Assembly (NCBI RefSeq): GCF_049674955.1
Contig: NZ_CP187232.1
Coordinates: 248,001 to 312,000, forward strand
Source of the DNA: Sphaerisporangium viridialbum
Lineage (GTDB): Bacteria; Actinomycetota; Actinomycetes; Streptosporangiales; Streptosporangiaceae
Length of the DNA stretch: 64,000 bases
Reading direction: 5' to 3'
Every line of letters begins with the position of its first letter. Position 1 is the stretch's first letter. Shown in pieces: positions 17,724 to 29,057 of the stretch. A program made the translations under genes and the position numbers. The notes below the pieces were generated by a model. That model was given only the letters and a program-made list of their open reading frames with translations, made no database searches and was not told where the DNA came from.

Positions 17724-18182
17724 GTGCATAGCCAACCCGCCACCCCAAGCACAACAGCCTCCGCGCCCACCGACGCCGTGGCGCACAACGACCACCGCCT
17801 GAGCGCCAAGAAGTTCGCCCTGCACTTCGCCGAGATGGTCGTGGCGATGGCCGTCGGCATGGTGGTCCTGCACCCGGTGTGGATGTTCGTCCTCGACGCC
17901 CTCGGTGCCGCCGGACTGATGCACAACCCGTACACCGGCGCGCTGATCATGGCGACGAACATGACGGTGGCCATGTCCGCGTGGATGAGGTTCCGCGGCC
18001 ACCGCTGGCGGCCCATCGCCGAGATGGGCGCGGCCATGTACGTGCCCTTCCTGGTGCTGTTCGTGCCGCTGGCGCTGGAGCTCATCGACACCGGCGCCCT
18101 GATGCTGTGGGGCCACCTGCTCATGCTCCCGGCGATGGCCGTGGCCATGCTGCTGCGCCCGCACGAGTACGCCCACTGCTGA
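17724..18182 (+). CDS. Small four-segment membrane protein in the copper island
   Basis: A 152-residue protein from GTG 17724 (VHSQPATPSTTASAP) with CTGGAGA upstream. Seen: a polar His-containing start, then four hydrophobic segments unusually rich in Met (FAEMVVAMAVGMVVLHPVWMFV, ALIMATNMTVAMSAWMRF, MYVPFLVLFVPLALELI, LMLWGHLLMLPAMAVAMLL) and a His-Cys end. The Met and His content within the membrane could bind copper (inference). Similar proteins are often found beside actinobacterial metal ATPases; the function is not known to me. Confidence 0.75.
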   Translation: MHSQPATPSTTASAPTDAVAHNDHRLSAKKFALHFAEMVVAMAVGMVVLHPVWMFVLDALGAAGLMHNPYTGALIMATNMTVAMSAWMRFRGHRWRPIAEMGAAMYVPFLVLFVPLALELIDTGALMLWGHLLMLPAMAVAMLLRPHEYAHC

Positions 18183-18311
18183 GGCCCCGACCCCGGCCCG
18201 GCGACGTCGGTGACACCTGCGGCGTCGCGTGAACCCGACCGCGGCGGCGGGAGCCGTCCTCCCCGCTCCCGCCCCCGCGTCCATCACCCCACCCCACGAG
18301 AGGACGCCCCG

Positions 18312-18785
18312 ATGACCGAGGTCACGATCCGCCGGGCCACGCCGGATGATGCCGCCGACGTGGCCGCGATGGTCCGCGAGATCGCCGCCCACGAGGACCA
18401 GGCGGCGCAGGTACACGTCGCCGATGAGCAGTGGCGCGCCCTGCTCGGACGCCCCGAGGTGATCGTCCTGCTGGCCGAGCGCGGCGGGCTGGCGGTCGGC
18501 TACGTCTCCTCAGTCCGCCAGTTGCACCTGTGGACCGGCGGCGACGTGCTCAACCTCGACGACCTCTACGTCCGCCCCGGGCACCGCGACGCCGGCGCTG
18601 GCCGGCAGCTCATGGCCGCTCTCGCCGCACTGGCCGCACCCGGGCGACTGCTCATCCGCTGGGGCATGGAGGTCGACAACGTCGACGCGCAGCGCTTCTA
18701 CCACCGCCTCGGCGCCACCCTGCGGCCCAAGATCCTCGCCGCCTGGCCCCCGAGCGCGTACGCCGACTTGGCCACCGGCCACTGA
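18312..18785 (+). CDS. GNAT-family N-acetyltransferase
   Basis: A 157-residue protein from ATG 18312, behind GAGAGGA. Seen: VTIRRATPDDAADVAAMVREIA as beta1-alpha1, the acetyl-CoA pyrophosphate loop in VRPGHRDAGAGRQLM, and the closing pattern NVDAQRFYHRLGA typical of GNAT enzymes. Length is normal. The substrate is unknown; it could be a small toxic amine or a protein Lys. It is inside the metal island between the second membrane protein and copA, with about 130 bases on one side and 98 on the other, so it may have been carried along. Confidence 0.88.
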   Translation: MTEVTIRRATPDDAADVAAMVREIAAHEDQAAQVHVADEQWRALLGRPEVIVLLAERGGLAVGYVSSVRQLHLWTGGDVLNLDDLYVRPGHRDAGAGRQLMAALAALAAPGRLLIRWGMEVDNVDAQRFYHRLGATLRPKILAAWPPSAYADLATGH

Positions 18786-18798
18786 CCCGGCCGCGAAC

Positions 18799-18814
18799 CT
18801 GGCGAAATCGCCGG
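18799..18814 (+). promoter_or_regulatory. Inverted-repeat motif copy D, before copA
   Basis: CTGGCGAAATCGCCGG, the best-conserved right half, 70 bases before the copA start. It is independent of the duplicated blocks, so its match to copies A-C is not explained by duplication. Confidence 0.6.
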
Positions 18815-18883
18815 TCCGAGGCCGGTCCCCACCCCGAACAATCTGCCGTAGCCCCCGTACCCCCGTCCGAACAGGAGACCGCA

Positions 18884-22150
<3,267 letters not shown>

Positions 22151-22166
22151 CCGAAGGAGAGCCCGA

Positions 22167-22279
22167 TGACCACCACTGTCACCACGTCGGCGACCGGCCC
22201 GGCGCCGGCGACGTCGAATCCTCAGGCACTCGCAGATCTCGGTGACCATGAACGTCTACACCCAGATTCCGACGCCTGA
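22167..22279 (+). pseudogene. Truncated start of the next island gene
   Basis: GAAGGAGAG followed by ATG 22167 is a good translation start 16 bases after copA. About 17 codons (MTTTVTTSATGPAPATS) have normal coding bias, then near 22217 the frame enters the integrase remnant in the wrong frame and stops at 22279. It looks like the head of a gene cut off at a recombination joint. Confidence 0.55.
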
Positions 22280-22331
22280 GACTCGTAAGGCTCTGGACCG
22301 GCTGAACGACAGTTTGGACGACGAGGGGTAG
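22218..22331 (+). pseudogene. C-terminal remnant of a phage-type tyrosine integrase
   Basis: The frame ILRHSQISVTMNVYTQIPTP... with stop at 22329-22331 carries the last catalytic box of tyrosine recombinases: the H of LRHSQIS and the Tyr nucleophile in MNVYTQI, followed by the usual alpha-helical tail (ETRKALDRLNDSLDDEG). Everything upstream (the catalytic Arg and N-terminal domains) is missing. The element probably used the tRNA-Thr about 1 kb away as a target (inference). Confidence 0.75.
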
Positions 22332-22374
22332 CGCAGCCCCGTTGCTGTACGGAACCGCTGTACGCCCATGAAAA

Positions 22375-22406
22375 AAGGCCCTTCCGGACGCATCCGCGAG
22401 GGCCTT
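22375..22406. terminator. Hairpin AAGGCCCT...AGGGCCTT
   Basis: An 8-bp outer stem plus an inner GGA/TCC stem, preceded by an A run and followed by T-rich bases. It can serve the minus-strand collagen-like gene upstream of it or the island transcripts. Confidence 0.65.
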
Positions 22407-22555
22407 CCTCATCATGATCGCCGACCCTGCATGACTCCGGATTTCTTGCTCAGTATGCCGACACGCACGTCATAGACGCCGCCCCTGGCCGGGACGGCTG
22501 ACCAGGGGCGACCGCGATACTCTTCAAGAGACCTGTGTCTCCTGAATGTCGTGGA

Positions 22556-23176
22556 TCAGGACAGGACCGCGCATAGAGCGGTCGCGTGGACGTCAACGGG
22601 CCAATTGTTGGGGTTGGTGGCTCGATAACCCCAGGTGTTCCGCAGCTTGCCGGTTGATGGGTCCAGACTCAAGCCCGTGTAGCCCACCAGCATGTTGTCT
22701 TCGAGGTTCCAGTGGTCGGCACGCCCGTAGGAGTACCCCCCGCTGATGGGCAGCTTGCCCTCCGGACAGGTCACTGTGGCACTTCCCTGCTGGTGGGCGC
22801 CGATCGTGACGGTGCGCTCGACCGTCTGCAGTCCGGAGATGCCCGCCTCGCCCTTCGGCCCAGCTGGTCCCGTCGGCCCCGATGATCCGGTAGGTCCTGC
22901 CGGTCCCGTCCTGTTCCAGGAGATCTCCTTCTCCCCGGCCAGGCACCCCGCCGGAGAGGTGGTGGGGCTACCGGTGGGAATCACCGCGAGCGACTGCGGA
23001 GACGTCGACGTGGGAGTGGGGTTCGGCGTCTGGGGGATACGCACCGTGCCGTTGCCGTTCACGCATGCGATGATCTCGTCGCTTTCGGCCGCCGCTGTGG
23101 CGACCGCCACGCCCGACCAGCCGACGAACAGCCCTATCACCACGCCGATGGCCAGTGACCCCTTGCTTGCTTTCAC
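22556..23176 (-). CDS. Secreted protein with a short collagen-like Gly-X-Y region
   Basis: A 206-residue exported protein. GTG 23176 (VKASKGSLAIG) is the best start, with AAGGAG eight bases upstream. Seen: a signal segment (LAIGVVIGLFVGWSGVAVATAAA), a Thr/Pro/Ser linker, a collagen-like run (TGPAGPTGSSGPTGPAGPKG) near residues 110-130, and a C-terminal domain of about 75 residues with two Cys and repeated aromatic motifs (GGYSYGRADHWN, NTWGYRATNPNNWPVDVHA). This layout is common in actinobacterial surface or spore-coat-type proteins. The function is unknown; adhesion or assembly is a guess. Confidence 0.8.
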   Translation of the reverse strand: MKASKGSLAIGVVIGLFVGWSGVAVATAAAESDEIIACVNGNGTVRIPQTPNPTPTSTSPQSLAVIPTGSPTTSPAGCLAGEKEISWNRTGPAGPTGSSGPTGPAGPKGEAGISGLQTVERTVTIGAHQQGSATVTCPEGKLPISGGYSYGRADHWNLEDNMLVGYTGLSLDPSTGKLRNTWGYRATNPNNWPVDVHATALCAVLS

Positions 23177-23356
23177 CGCTGGCTCCTTCCAGAAGGCGAT
23201 CATTCATCTCATCCGTGCTAAAGGTCCCCTAAGTCAATGAGAACTGACTTGCGGATGGCTGCAAGATCAGTAATTGTGGAAGTCGCGGCACTGTTCGCGC
23301 CGCGGGTGGCGCACCGGTTCTGAGTGTCATTTGTCCGGAATGTCGTACGCACATGA

Positions 23357-23389
23357 AAAGGCCCTCCCGGGAAATCCGGGAGGGCCTTT
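23357..23389 (-). terminator. Terminator downstream of tRNA-Thr
   Basis: Perfect 14-bp stem AAAGGCCCTCCCGG (23357-23370 with 23376-23389) and a 5-base loop, five bases past the tRNA CCA. It is almost the same as the one at 5414-5447. Confidence 0.85.
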
Positions 23390-23396
23390 GAATTGG

Positions 23397-23470
23397 AGCC
23401 GCCTAAGGGAATCGAACCCTTGACCCCTTCATTACGAGTGAAGTGCTCTGGCCGACTGAGCTAAGGCGGC
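23397..23470 (-). tRNA. tRNA-Thr (anticodon CGT)
   Basis: The minus strand folds as a full cloverleaf. Acceptor GCCGCCT pairs with AGGCGGC, the D arm is in TAGCTCAGTCGGCCAGAGCA, the anticodon arm is CTTCA-CTCGTAA-TGAAG (anticodon CGT, reading ACG), and the T arm holds GGTTCGATTCC. A CCA is encoded directly after (23394-23396). Its 3' end faces the metal island and the integrase remnant, the usual place for integrating elements. Confidence 0.97.
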
Positions 23471-23558
23471 ATGGTCGTAGGAACCCCACGACCGCCTATA
23501 GGGTACCAGCCCCCGGCGGTCTGCGGGCCATGCCGGACATCGGATGATCACTCGGCCC

Positions 23559-23778
23559 TCAGGCGAAGGCGAGGAGGGCGGTGGCCAGTTCTTCGGGGAC
23601 CGGGGTGGGGGTCATGCCGTCCGGGGTTCTGCGGAGGCAGGCGACGGTCTGGCCGCCCCGCGCCACGAGGGCCCCGTCGCGCCTGAAGTCGAAGTTCATC
23701 GTGACGCGACTGCCCTGGGACGATCCGAGCGACATGAGCACCTCGACTACCAGGGCCGGACCAGTTGGGTTCTTGCTG
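23559..23778 (-). pseudogene. C-terminal remnant of a hotdog-fold acyl-CoA thioesterase
   Basis: The frame ALVVEVLMSLGSSQGSRVTMNF...RTPDGMTPTPVPEELATALLAFA stops at 23559. The pattern SSRVTMxFxFxRDG...AxGxQTVxCxRR...PxPVPEEL is known from 4-hydroxybenzoyl-CoA-type thioesterases of about 140 residues; only about the last 72 are present. The front half seems to have been replaced by the end of the monooxygenase gene. An internal ATG (MSLGSSQG) could make a short peptide, but a working enzyme is unlikely. Confidence 0.5.
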
Positions 23779-23800
23779 TCGCTTTCGTTTGTGCGACTGT

Positions 23801-25477
23801 TCAGTTTCGGTGGAGGACGCGGCGCAGGGCGTGTTCGAGGTCTTGGGGGGCGGTGCCGTCGGGTGATCTCCAGGCGATGACGCCGTCCGGCCGCACCAGT
23901 ACGGCTCCGGTGGGTGTGACGCCGTAGGCGCTCGGGAAGCGGCCGTCCGGGTCGGCGAGGTCGGACGAACCCCCGATGGCATGCAGGTCCAGAGTGAGGC
24001 CGAGGTTCCGTGCGGCGTCGCCGGCCGCCTCGGCCCACGGCCCGCCGTCCGGCCCGGTGAGCAGGACGAACCGCGGTCCGAACAGGTCACGGGTGGAGAT
24101 GGGCGCGCCCGCGCGCGTAAGCCTGATGTGCGGCGCGCGCGATCCCGGCCTCCCTGAGGGCGCGGCGGGGTTCTCGAACAGCGCGGGTGCGTCCGCCCGC
24201 TCCTCCGGTACGAAGGCGCCCGAGGGGCAGACGTAGCCGAACAGTCCGACGGCCGGGTCCATGATCTCTGCCACGGTCTCGTCGTGAAGGTGGGGGGCCT
24301 GTCGCTGGACCATGTTCGCGTACTGCTGCTCGGCGAGCGCGTCGGCGAAGGGGCGGCGCTCGGCGTCGTGGCTGGCGAGCAGCGCCGGTCCCGCGGTTCC
24401 CCCCAGCACGGCCGCGAGCTTCCAGGCCAGGTGGTAGCCGTCCAGGACGGCGGTGTTGCCGCCCTGCCCTCCGGTCGGGGGCATCAGGTGGGCCGCGTCC
24501 CCGGTCAGAAAGAGCCGGCCCGCCTGGAAGGTGTCGGCGACGCGGGTGATGTGGTCCCCGGTGGACGACCACGCCGCGTCGAGGATCTTGACATCCAGGT
24601 CCGGGATGCCGCAGGCGGTGCGGATCAGCTCGGTCAGTCGCTCGGCGCCGGGTTCGCCGCCGGAGGCCAAGGCGCAGCTGAGCACGTACCGGCCGGGGTG
24701 GTCGGTGGTGACGATCGTGGCCGAGCCTCCGGGGAGGGCGGGGTTCTGCAGGTAGAACAGCCCGAAGGCGGAGCCGTTGAGCGCGACCTCAAGATCGGAC
24801 TCGAACTGCAGGAACAGGGTTCGAGCGGGCCGGTCACCAGGGTCGGCGGCCCGGTCGGGGCCGTGCGGGTCGGCGAGCCCGCTGCGATCGCTCGGCGCGG
24901 TGTCGTGCCAGGATCGTCCATGGGTCGCGATGCCCGCCATGTCGCGGACCGGGCCCTTGTGGCCGTCCGCGCCGACCAGGTACCGGGCCGTCAGCGTGCG
25001 CCGCTCCCCGGTGACGGTGTCGCGCAGCACGGCGGTCACCTGGTCGTCGTCCTGGTGGAACCGTTCGAGTTCGGTGGAGAACACGATGTCGGCACCCAGC
25101 TCGATCGCTCTCGCGGCGAGGATGCGCTCGGCTCGTTCCTGGCTCGTGGAGGCCATGGGCACGGGCGAGAACATGGAGAGGTCCGGCATCTTCTGGACGA
25201 AGTTGTGCAGTACCGGTCCTGTGACGCTCTCGGCGATGACGATGATGTTCTCGCCCCGGCCGGGTGGGGCGGCTCGTACGAACCGCTCGGCGACCCCGGC
25301 GGTGGCGAGGGCCTCCATGGTCGACGGCATCTGCCCGCGCGCCTTGGGTTGCGTGGACAGCCCGGGGTGGCGCTCGACGACGAGCGACCGCACGCCGTGC
25401 ACGCCGAGGAACATCGCGGTGGACAGCCCGGCGAGACCGGCACCGGTGATGAGCACAGGCAGGGTTGTCTCCTCCAT
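23801..25477 (-). CDS. FAD-dependent aromatic monooxygenase (PheA/TfdB family)
   Basis: A 558-residue flavoprotein from ATG 25477, with GGGAG six bases upstream. Seen: the N-terminal dinucleotide fold VLITGAGLAGLSTAMFLG, the middle motif YLVGADGHKGPVRDMAGI (DG motif), and the second FAD motif RLFLTGDAAHLMPPTGGQGGN, then a C-terminal thioredoxin-like domain. These features match NADPH-dependent hydroxylases acting on phenols or polyketide aromatics such as anthracyclines. The divergent MarR regulator next door and the inverted repeat between them suggest induction by a phenolic or drug-like compound (inference). Confidence 0.92.
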   Translation of the reverse strand: MEETTLPVLITGAGLAGLSTAMFLGVHGVRSLVVERHPGLSTQPKARGQMPSTMEALATAGVAERFVRAAPPGRGENIIVIAESVTGPVLHNFVQKMPDLSMFSPVPMASTSQERAERILAARAIELGADIVFSTELERFHQDDDQVTAVLRDTVTGERRTLTARYLVGADGHKGPVRDMAGIATHGRSWHDTAPSDRSGLADPHGPDRAADPGDRPARTLFLQFESDLEVALNGSAFGLFYLQNPALPGGSATIVTTDHPGRYVLSCALASGGEPGAERLTELIRTACGIPDLDVKILDAAWSSTGDHITRVADTFQAGRLFLTGDAAHLMPPTGGQGGNTAVLDGYHLAWKLAAVLGGTAGPALLASHDAERRPFADALAEQQYANMVQRQAPHLHDETVAEIMDPAVGLFGYVCPSGAFVPEERADAPALFENPAAPSGRPGSRAPHIRLTRAGAPISTRDLFGPRFVLLTGPDGGPWAEAAGDAARNLGLTLDLHAIGGSSDLADPDGRFPSAYGVTPTGAVLVRPDGVIAWRSPDGTAPQDLEHALRRVLHRN

Positions 25478-25517
25478 GGTCACTCCCTGAGGGGTAGATT
25501 GTACGAAGGATAGGAAA

Positions 25518-25535
25518 TCTCGACAGATCGAGATA
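25518..25535. promoter_or_regulatory. Inverted repeat between the monooxygenase and marR-type genes
   Basis: ATCTCGA-CAGA-TCGAGAT, a perfect 7-4-7 repeat in the short divergent gap. Size and place fit a MarR operator controlling both genes. Confidence 0.6.
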
Positions 25536-25553
25536 TTGGATGCTGGAGGTTCG

Positions 25554-26048
25554 GTGTCAAGGGGCCGCAGATCCGAGTTGATGCGGGCGCTCGCCGATGC
25601 GATGCGGGAGAACGCGGGCCGAGGGGTGGTGATGCACCAGGCCATCGCCGGCCACTTCGGGCTCGGGCCGACCGACCTGAAGTGCCTCGACCTGGCACGT
25701 CACGAACCGGAGCTCACCGCGGGGCGGCTGGCCGAGGTGACCGGCATGAGCACCTCGGCCATCACGGCGGTGATCGACCGGCTGGAGCGCAACGGCTTCG
25801 TCGAGCGCCGGCGCGACGCAGCCGACCGCCGCAAGGTGCTGGTGCGCTCGACCGGGCGGCACGAGGCGGCGCTGGCGGAGATCTTCGCACGGGTGGAGTC
25901 GGCCTTCGCCGGAGTAGTGGACGACTACGACGACGACCAACTGGAGCACGTCATCGAGTTCATCGCCCGCCTCAACGAGACGGCCCGCGACTTCACCGCG
26001 ACCCTCGTCCGCGATCTGGGACGTCCGGCCGACGCCGCGGACCACTAG
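25554..26048 (+). CDS. MarR-family transcriptional regulator
   Basis: A 164-residue winged-helix regulator. GTG 25554 is behind GGAGG; a TTG at 25536 would add six residues. Seen: helix-rich dimer ends, the MarR DNA-binding core (RLAEVTGMSTSAITAVIDRLERNGFVERRRDAADRRKVLVRST) and the basic wing with DRR. MarR proteins repress neighbouring genes until a phenolic ligand binds. Divergent from the monooxygenase gene with an inverted repeat in the gap. Confidence 0.9.
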   Translation: MSRGRRSELMRALADAMRENAGRGVVMHQAIAGHFGLGPTDLKCLDLARHEPELTAGRLAEVTGMSTSAITAVIDRLERNGFVERRRDAADRRKVLVRSTGRHEAALAEIFARVESAFAGVVDDYDDDQLEHVIEFIARLNETARDFTATLVRDLGRPADAADH

Positions 26049-26173
26049 CGGGACGACTGGGCGGGTCCGTGCTGACGCACCGGTCGGCCTGCCCACCTGG
26101 TTCGTCGACACGGCCGGTTCGGCTGGGCTCGGAAGGCGGTCGGATGGGTACAAGTCGTTAAGGGGGAATTGTC

Positions 26174-26185
26174 GCCTTATAAGGC
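26174..26185. promoter_or_regulatory. Palindrome GCCTTATAAGGC before the multicopper oxidase
   Basis: Perfect 12-bp palindrome about 85 bases before the oxidase start, in an AT-rich stretch with TTATAA and ATATAT that could act as -10 elements. It may be an operator over the promoter; the regulator is unknown. Confidence 0.4.
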
Positions 26186-26269
26186 ATATATCCGCACATG
26201 GAGCGTGACGTGGGCATGCCGCAAGGCAGGCCGATCTCCAGACTTCCCGGCCCCGGGAAAGGAGCCGAG

Positions 26270-28222
26270 ATGATCACTAGACGTCAGGTCCTGAAGGCGG
26301 CGGCGGGCGGAGCCGCCCTGCTGGCCACCGGCAGGGCGGCTCAGGCGTCCACCTCGGCCGGGGTGACGTCCGCCGGGCGGGCGGCGCGCTGGGCCGGCAC
26401 GCTCGACGCGGCGGGAATCGCGAAGTACGTGGCGCCGCTCGTCATCCCGCCGGCCATGCCCGCCTCGCAGGAGGGTGACCGGGACCGCTACGTCATCGGC
26501 GTCCGGCAGTTCCGGCAGCAGGTGCTGCCTCCCGGCAGCCCGGCCACCACGCTGTGGGGGTACGGCTCGCCTGATCATCCCGGGAGCTTCGCCTCGCCCG
26601 CCTGGACCATCGAGGCCAGGTCCGGCCATCCCATCCGCGTCATGTGGGTCAACGAGCTCGTCGACGGGGACGGGCGCTACCTGTCCCACCTGCTGCCGGT
26701 GGACCCGACGCTGCACTGGGCCAACCCGCCGGGCGGGCCGCCGGGCAGGGACACGCGACCGTCGTTCGCCGCCACGCCCGGCAGGTACCGAGGACCTGTG
26801 CCGATCACCACGCACCTGCACGGCGGGTGCACCATGGACGACAGCGACGGCCATCCCGAGTCGTGGTACCTCCCCGCGGCGCGGAACATCCCCGGAGACC
26901 ACGCCACGGAGGGCTCGCGGTACGCCGAGTTCATGAGCACGTTCGGGAGCCGCGAGAGCGTCGAGTGGCAGCCGGGGTCGGCGGTCTATCAGTACGACAA
27001 CGACCAGCCGGCCGCCACGCTGTGGTACCACGACCACACCCTCGGCATGACGCGGCTCAACGTCTACGCGGGGCTCGCGGGCTTCTACCTGCTGCGCGGC
27101 GGCGCGTCCGACCTCGACCCGGGGGTGCTTCCCTGGCCCGCTCCCCAGGCCGGCGACCCTCCCGGCACGCGCTACTACGAGATCCCGATCATCATCCAGG
27201 ACCGGTCCTTCGCCAAGGACGGCTCGCTGTTCTACCCCGGCAGCCGTACGCAGTTCTCCGACAGGTACGCCGGCCCGTACATTCCCCGCAGCCACGTGCC
27301 GCCCATCTGGCAGCCGGAGTTCTTCGGCGACGCGATGATGGTGAACGGCCGCACGTGGCCGGTGCTCGCGGTCGAGCCGCGCCGCTACCGCCTCCGCTTC
27401 CTCAACGGGTGCAACTCGCGGTTCCTGATCCTCAAGGTGGCGGCCGACCCTCTCGCCAGACGCCCGGTGGCGCCCGCCGTGCCCTTCTGGCAGATCGGGG
27501 CGGACGCCGGGTACCTTCCGGAGCCGGTGCGGTTGAACAGCCTGGTCATGGGCCCCGCCGAGCGTGCCGACGTGATCGTCGACTTCACCGGTGCCAGGCC
27601 GGGCACGGAGTTCTATCTGATCAACGAGGGCCCCGACGAGCCGTTCAGTGGGAACGCGAAGGCGGCGCCCGCCAACCCGGCGACCACGGGGCAGGTCATG
27701 AAGTTCGTGCTGAGGCCGCTTTCGGGCAGGGACGAGAGCGTGCCGCCCGCGCGGCTCAGGCTGCCCGCGCTCACCCGGCGCGGCCCGGCGACGCTGACCC
27801 GGCAGGTGGCGCTCCTTGAGCACTCCATGGAGGTCAGGGCGGGAACGGACGTGCCGACGGCCACGATGCTCGGCACCCTCGCGGGAGGCGGCACCGCGAA
27901 GATGTGGTCCGACCCCGTCACGGAGAATCCCGCGCTCGGCGCCATCGAGGTGTGGGAGATCCACAACTCCACCGGCGACGCCCACACGGTGCACCTGCAC
28001 GAGGTCCGCTTCGAGGTGGTCGACCGCAGGCCGCTCAAGGGCACCGCAGTCCGGCCGCCCCAGCCGTGGGAACGGGGCTTCAAGGACACGGTGATCGCCT
28101 ATCCGAAGGAGGTCACCCGCATCAAGATGATGTTCGACCTGGAGGGCTCGTACGTGTGGCACTGCCATCTGCTCGAACACGAGGACAACGAGATGATGCG
28201 GCCGTTCCAGGTGGGCTCCTGA
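26270..28222 (+). CDS. Exported multicopper oxidase (CotA/bilirubin oxidase-like)
   Basis: A 650-residue oxidase from ATG 26270, behind GGAAAGGAG. Seen: a short Tat-like start (MITRRQVLKAAAGGAALLATG), then the four copper motifs: THLHGG, WYHDHTLGMTRLNVYAG, HTVHLHEVRFEV and WHCHLLEHEDNEMMRPF, the last with the type 1 Cys-His-Met ligands. Such enzymes oxidise phenols, bilirubin-like pyrroles or metal ions with four-electron reduction of O2. Length exceeds CotA (about 510), with longer loops between domains. The DsbA-like gene follows in the same direction after 144 bases. A link to copper handling in the nearby island is possible but not shown. Confidence 0.94.
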   Translation: MITRRQVLKAAAGGAALLATGRAAQASTSAGVTSAGRAARWAGTLDAAGIAKYVAPLVIPPAMPASQEGDRDRYVIGVRQFRQQVLPPGSPATTLWGYGSPDHPGSFASPAWTIEARSGHPIRVMWVNELVDGDGRYLSHLLPVDPTLHWANPPGGPPGRDTRPSFAATPGRYRGPVPITTHLHGGCTMDDSDGHPESWYLPAARNIPGDHATEGSRYAEFMSTFGSRESVEWQPGSAVYQYDNDQPAATLWYHDHTLGMTRLNVYAGLAGFYLLRGGASDLDPGVLPWPAPQAGDPPGTRYYEIPIIIQDRSFAKDGSLFYPGSRTQFSDRYAGPYIPRSHVPPIWQPEFFGDAMMVNGRTWPVLAVEPRRYRLRFLNGCNSRFLILKVAADPLARRPVAPAVPFWQIGADAGYLPEPVRLNSLVMGPAERADVIVDFTGARPGTEFYLINEGPDEPFSGNAKAAPANPATTGQVMKFVLRPLSGRDESVPPARLRLPALTRRGPATLTRQVALLEHSMEVRAGTDVPTATMLGTLAGGGTAKMWSDPVTENPALGAIEVWEIHNSTGDAHTVHLHEVRFEVVDRRPLKGTAVRPPQPWERGFKDTVIAYPKEVTRIKMMFDLEGSYVWHCHLLEHEDNEMMRPFQVGS

Positions 28223-28366
28223 CGCCCTGCGGCGGCGGCCTCGCGTAGTGGAGTCGTTGCGAGGCTTTGGCCGATCTTTGTGCTCCGGCGAGAACAGACG
28301 CGCACGGCCAGGCCGTTCTACTGTCCGGGGGCCGAGGTCCCCGGTCCCCGGTTCTTAGGAGGTCGC

Positions 28367-28945
28367 ATGAGCATGCGAGCAGGCCAGGTCATGGCACCGG
28401 CCCACGTGCCGGCCGGGGCGACGGAGACCGGAGACGGCGTCATCGTCGGCGACGGCCCGGTCATCGTGGACGCCTACATCGACTTCCAGTGCCCGTTCTG
28501 CAAGCAGTTCGAGCTGACGGCCGGGCCCACGCTCGACCAGTTGGTGGAGAACCGGCTGATAACCCTGGTGTACCACCCGATGGCCTTCCTGGACGCGGCG
28601 TCGACCAACCAGTACTCCTCCCGGGCGGCCTCGGCCTCCGGGTGCGCGTCCGACCACGGCAGGTTCATGGAGTACGCCTACGCGCTGTTCGTCAACCAGC
28701 CGCCCGAGGGCGGGCCGGGGCTCAGCGACGACGAGCTGATCGAGCTGAGCGACTCGGTCGGGCTGATCGACCCGGCCTTCGGCGCGTGCGTGCGCAGGCA
28801 CACCTACGTCGAGTGGGCGGCGTACGTGACCACGAGGGCCGCGCAGCGGGGGGTGAACGCCACGCCGACCGTCTTCGTGCAGGGCGTCGCCGTGCCCGCG
28901 AACGCCCAGATGATCGTCACCGCCGTGGAGGCCGTCACGTCATAG
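28367..28945 (+). CDS. DsbA/thioredoxin-fold oxidoreductase
   Basis: A 192-residue protein from ATG 28367, with GGAGG five bases upstream. Seen: the active site in DAYIDFQCPFCKQFE (CPFC), helical insert, and the cis-Pro segment NATPTVFVQG. These define the DsbA-like Thioredoxin_4 group, usually extracytoplasmic disulfide exchange proteins. No clear signal peptide is visible in this version, so it may be cytoplasmic or the export signal may be missing. Confidence 0.9.
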   Translation: MSMRAGQVMAPAHVPAGATETGDGVIVGDGPVIVDAYIDFQCPFCKQFELTAGPTLDQLVENRLITLVYHPMAFLDAASTNQYSSRAASASGCASDHGRFMEYAYALFVNQPPEGGPGLSDDELIELSDSVGLIDPAFGACVRRHTYVEWAAYVTTRAAQRGVNATPTVFVQGVAVPANAQMIVTAVEAVTS

Positions 28946-29057
28946 GGACGCGTTCACCAGCACGTTCAGCTCGGCGGCCGGCTCGTAGTGGCGTTGCCAG
29001 TCGGGCTGGTCGGTCATCAGGACGACCCGGCCCGCGCCCGTGCCGGGGCCGGTCTCC
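28940..29057 (-). other. Short unassigned coding tail after the quinone oxidoreductase gene
   Basis: A minus-strand frame with good codon bias reads VVLMTDQPDWQRHYEPAAEL... and stops at 28940, overlapping the end of the DsbA-like gene. It has no clear start; ATG 29020 would give only 25-27 residues. It looks like a gene tail of unknown family. Confidence 0.3.

Noticed and set aside
22200..23470. att direct repeat of the tRNA-Thr 3' end
   Set aside because: I found no second copy of the T-arm and acceptor sequence in the window by eye.
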